Both the position numbers and the translations under genes were made by a program. From Candidatus Zixiibacteriota bacterium (GTDB lineage Bacteria; Zixibacteria; MSB-5A5; GN15; FEB-12): DNA of 10,328 nt. This document shows, in pieces, positions 6,567 through 10,328 of this stretch (positions are counted from its first letter, which is position 1; every line of letters starts with the position of its first letter). The notes under the pieces are model-generated. The model was given only the letters and a program-made list of their open reading frames with translations. It searched no databases and was not told the DNA's origin. The DNA lies in NCBI GenBank assembly GCA_029932795.1, contig JAOZPL010000023.1, positions 2,373 to 12,700 on the forward strand, given 5' to 3'.

Positions 6567-7298
6567 CTATCTGCCGCCCGCGACTTTGCCCAATAGATGG
6601 TCCAACGATTCGTCCTGTGTCTGTAACGCCCTGGCGTTTGCCTCGTACGCACGATACGAAACAAGCATATCCACCATCTCGCGGACGATATCGACATTTG
6701 AGGTTTCCAGGTACCCCTGACGGATAGTCGCACTGCGGACTGACACGAGCTCCTCCCCCTCGGGTACTGCAAAGAGCGACCCACCGAGTCTCTCCAGTCG
6801 ATCTATATCCATAACCGATTTGGGTACAATCCTGCCGGCCGGCAGTCCATCGACTTCTACTTCGCCCGTTCCGGCGACTGTCAAATGCCCCTGGCCAACC
6901 TCAATCGGCCCCCCTTCACCGGTTACCAGATAACCACCCGGGAAAACGAGAAATCCGTTGGCGTCCACCTCGAAAGCACCCGAGCGGGTAAGCACGGTAC
7001 GACCGTCAGGAGCCTGAAGAGTAAAGAAGCCATCCCCCTCGAGAGCCAGATCAAGAGGATTATCTGTCTTATCAAAGACACCGGGAGCAAAATCAACATG
7101 AACCCTGTCGATCATCGGTCTCTCCCAATCGGCCTTTTTGATCATCCGCTTCTCCGTGGCCCGGGAGAGCTCTTTGGTGAACAGCCTGTCCTTCTTGAAA
7201 CCGGTTGTTCCAGCGTTGGCGATGTTGTTGGCCAGCATTTCCTGCTTCCGAACATGGGGCATCATTGCAGACGCTGACGTATACATTCCCTTAATCAT
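6567..7298 (-). CDS. flgF: Flagellar proximal rod protein FlgF
   Basis: FlgF is a rod subunit of the FlgE/F/G family. From the start chosen here the product is 243 residues, beginning MIKGMYTSASAM, with NNIANAGTTGFKK at about 24-36, the GDGFFTLQAPDGR segment, and the C-terminal GYLETSNVDIVREMVDML / YRAYEANARALQ helices. FlgF rather than a second FlgG is inferred from its lower similarity to the FlgG consensus and its place directly before flgG. An in-frame ATG exists at 7319, but the ATG at 7298 is preferred: FlgF/FlgG proteins start at this MIKG, and GGAGG at 7308-7304 is five bases before it. As first gene of the run it probably sets expression of the whole flg operon. Confidence 0.93.
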   Translation of the reverse strand: MIKGMYTSASAMMPHVRKQEMLANNIANAGTTGFKKDRLFTKELSRATEKRMIKKADWERPMIDRVHVDFAPGVFDKTDNPLDLALEGDGFFTLQAPDGRTVLTRSGAFEVDANGFLVFPGGYLVTGEGGPIEVGQGHLTVAGTGEVEVDGLPAGRIVPKSVMDIDRLERLGGSLFAVPEGEELVSVRSATIRQGYLETSNVDIVREMVDMLVSYRAYEANARALQTQDESLDHLLGKVAGGR

Positions 7299-7303
7299 AG
7301 AAT

Positions 7304-7308
7304 CCTCC
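7304..7308 (-). promoter_or_regulatory. Ribosome binding site that decides the flgF start
   Basis: GGAGG on the minus strand lies five bases before the ATG at 7298-7296, giving ideal spacing. The upstream ATG at 7319 has no comparable site and would add seven residues not usual in the family. Confidence 0.75.
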
Positions 7309-7309
7309 A

Positions 7310-7327
7310 GTGCTGACATAGCAGCAC
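7310..7327. repeat. Perfect inverted repeat GTGCTG-N6-CAGCAC in front of flgF
   Basis: The two six-base arms are exact complements separated by six bases. On the minus strand the right arm covers the -12 part of the sigma-54-like element. In a transcript begun further upstream, a hairpin would end one base before the flgF ribosome binding site and hold the alternative upstream ATG (7319) in its loop. A further GTGCTG copy lies at 7366-7371. It could be an operator or an RNA element; function is not shown. Confidence 0.5.
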
Positions 7328-7335
7328 CTGTGCCG
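7319..7335 (-). promoter_or_regulatory. Candidate sigma-54 (RpoN) promoter for the flgF-flgL operon
   Basis: On the minus strand CGGCACAGGTGCTGCTA matches the RpoN -24/-12 pattern (TGGCAC-N5-TTGC). The invariant GG (7334-7333) and GC (7322-7321) are separated by exactly 10 bases; there are mismatches at the T before GG, the G after GGCAC and the first T of TTGC. The predicted start near 7309 would leave an about 10-base leader beginning at the flgF ribosome binding site, which also favours the 7298 start codon. Sigma-54 control of rod and hook genes is known in several flagellated phyla. One motif match alone can be chance. Confidence 0.42.
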
Positions 7336-7546
7336 AGATGGGCGCTGTTGCTGTAAGCCTATGCAGTGCTGGGACTTGTGGGGTTTACAGAAAGAGTTGG
7401 ATCGGGAAAAGACGACTGAAAGCGGAAGGATTTTCTACTTTTGTCAAGAAATGTTTTCTATGCTTCCGGTGACCCTCTTACAACCCCCTGTTTGACCAGA
7501 TTTAGGAAGTCAGTTGCATACCACGACTCGACCCGGCAAAAAGCTT
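7336..7546. other. Intergenic control region between divergent flgF and the plus-strand gene
   Basis: This is the only long stretch without a gene (the whole gap is 7299-7694). I see no tRNA, small ORF with a good start, or terminator in it. It is more AT-rich than the genes around 7430-7470 and holds a direct repeat TTTTCTA at about 7431 and 7454. A TTGACC (about 7492) followed 17 bases later by TGCATA is a poor sigma-70-like match on the plus strand. Binding sites for an RpoN enhancer-binding protein would be expected here if the flgF promoter is real, but I could not identify a convincing pair. Confidence 0.5.
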
Positions 7547-7575
7547 TTGTATACATCTATGCTTCGCTCTATATT
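7547..7575 (+). promoter_or_regulatory. Candidate sigma-70-type promoter for the T9SS-tail protein gene
   Basis: TTGTAT at 7547-7552 and TATATT at 7570-7575 are separated by 17 bases, the optimal spacing; the -10 box matches five of six consensus positions and the -35 box at least the TTG. The predicted transcript starts near 7582. A dyad CAAAA-AGC-TTTTG at about 7537-7549 overlaps the -35 box and could be an operator. Many AT-rich stretches would give a similar match, so support is moderate. Confidence 0.45.
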
Positions 7576-7694
7576 ATTAATGTCAGGAAATGCTGAATTT
7601 CCAGGCACTTGAAGTGTTCACCGGGAAACACCACGGGATTAATTCATTTTCCGACGAAGGAATCCCGGAAAGCACACTTTTTGCATCAAGGATT

Positions 7695-9017
7695 GTGTCA
7701 AAGAAAGCTGCATCTATGCACAATACTCTGAGTACACTTGTCAGCCTGACTCTCGTTTTGGTTGCATTCATTTTCTCGCCTCCGGCGCAGGCAGTGGACG
7801 ACGATCCCAACGATCCTGACAGCGTGATAGTCGATTCTGTGGTTGCCTATACCACCACGGGCAATGCTGTGGTACCGGTGAGTTTTGTCAACGATGAAAT
7901 GCTAGCTGGGATTGAGATAACGCTCCGCCATAATTCAACTCAGGCCGTAATAGAGTCGTTTTCCTTCCTTGGTGGACGGTTGGAAACAACCGGCATCAAA
8001 GGTATGATGATAGAGGATGACTCAACGGTCGCCGTAATATATGCCATCGACTCAATTCCGGCAGGCAATGGCCTACTGGGTAACCTCTGTTTTTCCTTCC
8101 CGCAAGGCATTTCCCCGGAGACGATCACGATCGATACTACAACTATTGTGGATGGTCATACAGTACACTCAACCATCTTTACTGACACTTTGTTCACTGA
8201 GTTCACCCCGCAATTCAAAAGGGGTTACCTTGATATTCAGGAACCCCCCATGTCATGGGACAGCGTCTGGTTGAATGATGCCACTGCCGGGGCGGGCCAA
8301 CCGGTAGCGGTGGAGGTTCTATTCTTCAATGAGGAAAACGTTAAGGACTTGGTAGTGGCGCTGGATTATGGCTCCAACGATTACCTACTCTACGACTCGG
8401 TGTCGTTCCAGGGTACGAGGGAGATGCCACCCTACATTAACAGTATGCCCGTGCAGAATCAGCAGTCCAGCCATGAACTCCGGTTGCAACTCACTTTCGA
8501 CGACGCCAATCCTCTAACACCGGGGACAGGTCTTATCGCCAGCCTCTTTTTCACAGTCGATTCGGAAGCGCCGGACACGTTGATAATTATTGACACCACG
8601 GCAGTCTTCGCCGGTTCCGTACACACCTCGGTGACACCCGTTATCGGGGAGCCCTTCACACCATTCTTTACTGCCGGATCGGTTGAGATCATGACCTCCA
8701 CGGATGTGATTGACGTGACGCCTGACGGTGCGCTGCCGTCAAGTTTCGCGCTGGCACAGAACTATCCCAATCCCTTCAACCCGACCACGGTCATACAGTT
8801 TAGCCTACCAACTGGTAACCATGTTCATCTTGATGTCTTCAATCTGTTGGGACGTAAAGTCTGCTGCCTGGTTGATCAACATCTGCCGGCCGGCATTCAT
8901 CAGGTAATATTCAACGGTCGCTCAGAGAGAGGACGCCCGCTTGCTTCCGGAGTCTATTTCTACCGGGTAATGGCCGGCAAGTACACGGAAGTGCGCAAGA
9001 TGGTACTTCTGAAATAA
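7695..9017 (+). CDS. Secreted protein with two cohesin-like modules and a T9SS sorting tail
   Basis: This is a predicted exported, surface-attached or secreted protein of about 440 residues; its function is unknown. From the GTG start used here it has a Sec signal peptide (Lys-Lys n-region, hydrophobic core about 12-27, cleavage after PPAQA at 33). Two related beta-rich modules follow at about 42-180 and 187-325. They share a DSV opening, a central Phe-x-Asn-Glu pattern, a Gly-Leu...Phe-Phe/Phe-Ser strand, Ile-Asp-Thr-Thr and a Phe-x-Pro-x-Phe-x-x-Gly end, resembling cohesin-fold repeats. The last about 95 residues are a type A (Por) sorting domain with NYPNPFNPTT near 356 and a SGVYFYR...KMVLLK end. 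The frame is open from an ATG at 7590, which would put an unlikely 50 residues ahead of the hydrophobic core; ATG at 7716 is another option. It is convergent with fliJ. Confidence 0.85.
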   Translation: MSKKAASMHNTLSTLVSLTLVLVAFIFSPPAQAVDDDPNDPDSVIVDSVVAYTTTGNAVVPVSFVNDEMLAGIEITLRHNSTQAVIESFSFLGGRLETTGIKGMMIEDDSTVAVIYAIDSIPAGNGLLGNLCFSFPQGISPETITIDTTTIVDGHTVHSTIFTDTLFTEFTPQFKRGYLDIQEPPMSWDSVWLNDATAGAGQPVAVEVLFFNEENVKDLVVALDYGSNDYLLYDSVSFQGTREMPPYINSMPVQNQQSSHELRLQLTFDDANPLTPGTGLIASLFFTVDSEAPDTLIIIDTTAVFAGSVHTSVTPVIGEPFTPFFTAGSVEIMTSTDVIDVTPDGALPSSFALAQNYPNPFNPTTVIQFSLPTGNHVHLDVFNLLGRKVCCLVDQHLPAGIHQVIFNGRSERGRPLASGVYFYRVMAGKYTEVRKMVLLK

Positions 9018-9040
9018 AGCCATCCCTCAGGATTGATGGC
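9011..9040 (-). terminator. Likely intrinsic terminator of the fliI-fliJ transcript
   Basis: On the minus strand GCCATC (9040-9035) pairs with GATGGC (9024-9019), with an inner CC-TGA-GG that can extend the stem across a bulge, followed at once by TTTATTTC (9018-9011). The hairpin includes the last codons and stop of fliJ, and its U tract lies on the stop codon of the convergent gene. On the plus strand no T run follows, so it would act mainly on the fliJ side. The stem is short, so strength is uncertain. Confidence 0.5.
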
Positions 9041-9476
9041 GGCGACGCTGATTGTTAGCTGCGATCTCGTCGGTCTCCTTGCTCTCCAGACGCTCCACCT
9101 CTTTTAAGAACCTGGCCAACTGCTTTTCTTTGAGTTTTTCATATATCTGGCGTTCCCTCGAAGCCTTGATCAATGCCTGATGTTGTGCTTCCGCTTCCTT
9201 CTCCAATCCACGGAGGAGTCCTACGCCGGCCAGGGAGTCACGCTTGAGTTTAAGCAAGTACCGCGAACAGATAAGGAGTTCAGCTATCGAGAGCCTGCCG
9301 GACAGACGGATCCTCTGTCGTTCCAGAATGCTTTCACGATTGGTATCGAGTTGCGCCAGGTGATCCTTTTGACTCATCACTTTCTCAACGGCGACAGAAT
9401 GTTCCTTCTGCCGCTCCTTTTCAACGTGAGACTTTACATTAAGGATCGGCTCCAGCCGATATTTGAATTTCTTCAT
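9027..9476 (-). CDS. fliJ: Flagellar export protein FliJ (ATPase stalk / chaperone-escort factor)
   Basis: FliJ sits in the centre of the FliI hexamer as a coiled-coil stalk, links it to the export gate and recycles chaperones. The 149-residue product has the typical length and is almost wholly helical and highly charged. It starts with the family's FKYRLEPILNVK motif at about residues 4-15 and carries a C-terminal KASRERQIYEKLKEKQ helix near 103-118 that matches the conserved region. ATG 9476 has GAGGAG at ideal spacing, and fliI ends 11 bp upstream, so translation is probably coupled. A hairpin terminator overlaps its end. fliK, flgD or a motE-type gene, often found next, are not here; the convergent gene follows instead. 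Confidence 0.92.
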   Translation of the reverse strand: MKKFKYRLEPILNVKSHVEKERQKEHSVAVEKVMSQKDHLAQLDTNRESILERQRIRLSGRLSIAELLICSRYLLKLKRDSLAGVGLLRGLEKEAEAQHQALIKASRERQIYEKLKEKQLARFLKEVERLESKETDEIAANNQRRRHQS

Positions 9477-9487
9477 GACACTCCTCT

Positions 9488-10328
9488 TCAGGAGTCAAAA
9501 ATGGCAGCCAGTTCTCGCTTCGAGGTATCGTGATCGGCGTACTCGTCAATCCCCTGGCGGAAGAACTCGTTGATGGCATCGATTTTTGAGATGGCGTAAT
9601 CGATCTTCTCATTGGAACCCTTAACGTATGCGCCAATATTAATGAGATCCTCTGCTTCCCGGTAAGTCGCCACCAACTCCCGCACCCGCCCCGCCAGAAC
9701 TAACTCTTCAGGTGTCGCCACTTCCTTCATAAGGCGGCTGATCGAATCGAGGATGTCAATCGCCGGGTACTGATTCAGTGCGGCCAGCCGCCGTGATAGT
9801 GAAACATGGCCGTCGAGGATTGAACGTACAGCGTCGGAGACTGGTTCGTTGAAATCATCACCCTCCACCAGCACCGCGTATAAACCGGTAATCGATCCGT
9901 GCTCCGTGTTCCCGGCTCGTTCCAGGAGACTGGGCAAAAGAGCATAAACCGATGGCGTATATCCCCGGGTAGCCGGTGGCTCGCCAATCGCCAGACCGAT
10001 CTCCCGCTGAGCCATGGCAACGCGCGTGACCGAATCCATCAACAACATGACATCTTTTCCCTGGTCTCGGAAGTACTCGGCGATAGTCGCGGCGACCATA
10101 GCTCCCTTAATCCTGAAAAGGGCCGGCTGGTCGGAACTGACCGCCACCACAACGGAGCGTTTCAACCCCTCAGGTCCCAGATCACGCTCGATGAACTCGC
10201 GCACCTCGCGTCCCCTCTCCCCTACCAGAGCCACGACATTGACGTCAGCCGAGGAACCGCGCGCCATCATGCCAAGCAGGATCGACTTGCCTACACCCGA
10301 CCCGGAAAAGACACCCATCCGTTGCCCA
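9488..10328 (-). CDS. fliI: Flagellum-specific export ATPase FliI (5' end outside the window)
   Basis: FliI hydrolyses ATP to energise early steps of flagellar type III export at the cytoplasmic face of the basal body; it is related to F1 beta subunits. The visible part, about 280 residues, is the catalytic and C-terminal region. The reading frame stays open to the window edge and reads Gly-Gln-Arg-Met-Gly, so the first visible ATG (10318) is internal and the N-terminal domain is cut off. Seen here are the P-loop GSGVGKS (Walker A), GERGREV, the Walker B strand VMLLMDSVTR, the substrate-loop motif GEPPATRGYTPSVYALLP, and the C-terminal helical domain with LINIGAYVKGSN. A Glu-Gly-Asp-Asp loop typical of flagellar/type III ATPases is also present. 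fliJ follows after 11 bp. Confidence 0.97.
   Translation of the reverse strand, partial: GQRMGVFSGSGVGKSILLGMMARGSSADVNVVALVGERGREVREFIERDLGPEGLKRSVVVAVSSDQPALFRIKGAMVAATIAEYFRDQGKDVMLLMDSVTRVAMAQREIGLAIGEPPATRGYTPSVYALLPSLLERAGNTEHGSITGLYAVLVEGDDFNEPVSDAVRSILDGHVSLSRRLAALNQYPAIDILDSISRLMKEVATPEELVLAGRVRELVATYREAEDLINIGAYVKGSNEKIDYAISKIDAINEFFRQGIDEYADHDTSKRELAAIFDS

Noticed and set aside
5745..7298. Two adjacent FlgG-like genes as a recent tandem duplication
   Set aside because: The two proteins share only family motifs and differ widely elsewhere; adjacent flgF and flgG is the normal arrangement.
7299..7694. Possible small RNA or tRNA in the intergenic region
   Set aside because: No cloverleaf, conserved RNA motif or terminator-ended short transcript could be made out; the visible hairpins are short.
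7590..7694. Coding use of the extra 35 residues upstream of the signal peptide of the plus-strand gene
   Set aside because: A Sec signal peptide with about 50 residues ahead of its core is unlikely, and the AGGA before ATG 7590 is only two bases away; kept as an alternative start only.
1..10328. CRISPR array, insertion sequence, integration site or defence system
   Set aside because: No spaced repeats, transposase or integrase genes, terminal inverted repeats or tRNA-borne attachment sites were seen; gene order and composition are those of a conserved flagellar locus.

Overview
The window is a late-structural flagellar gene cluster from a Gram-negative bacterium, read almost entirely on the minus strand. 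It is interrupted by one plus-strand gene for a secreted protein with a type IX secretion (T9SS) sorting tail. FlgI (P ring) and FlgH (L ring) imply an outer membrane. A NYPNPFNP-type sorting tail on a protein with repeated cohesin-like modules, inside a flagellar locus of roughly 50-55% GC by eye, points to a flagellated lineage near the FCB group. Candidate division Zixibacteria is my best guess; this is inference from protein style, not from a phylogenetic marker.

Layout from right to left, following minus-strand transcription. 10328-9488: fliI, the export ATPase, with its 5' part outside the window. 9476-9027: fliJ, the export chaperone and stalk protein, ending in a likely intrinsic terminator at 9040-9011. 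7695-9017 (+): a signal-peptide protein with two related beta-rich modules and a C-terminal sorting domain; its stop codon lies only 9 bp from that of fliJ. 7299-7694: a divergent control region with a sigma-54-like GG-N10-GC element facing flgF and a sigma-70-like promoter facing the plus-strand gene. 7298-1: flgF, flgG, flgA, flgH, flgI, flgJ, flgN, flgK, csrA and the first codons of what is probably flgL. These genes are packed with gaps of 42 bp or less or with overlaps, which suggests one operon.

Together the genes build the distal rod (FlgF, FlgG), the P ring (FlgA chaperone, FlgI), the L ring (FlgH), the rod cap with peptidoglycan-cutting activity (FlgJ) and the hook-filament junction (FlgK, its chaperone FlgN, probably FlgL). 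They also power and chaperone export (FliI, FliJ). CsrA lies between the two junction-protein genes, in keeping with its known role as a post-transcriptional regulator of flagellin and motility mRNAs.

Most of the window is conserved flagellar machinery and I see no wholly new system. The points worth a second look are a CsrA with a long basic tail, a FlgH with no lipobox cysteine, a FlgJ carrying an SLT-type lytic transglycosylase domain, the hairpin and sigma-54-like element in front of flgF, and the T9SS-type surface protein embedded in the locus. No RNA genes, insertion sequences, CRISPR arrays or attachment sites were seen.
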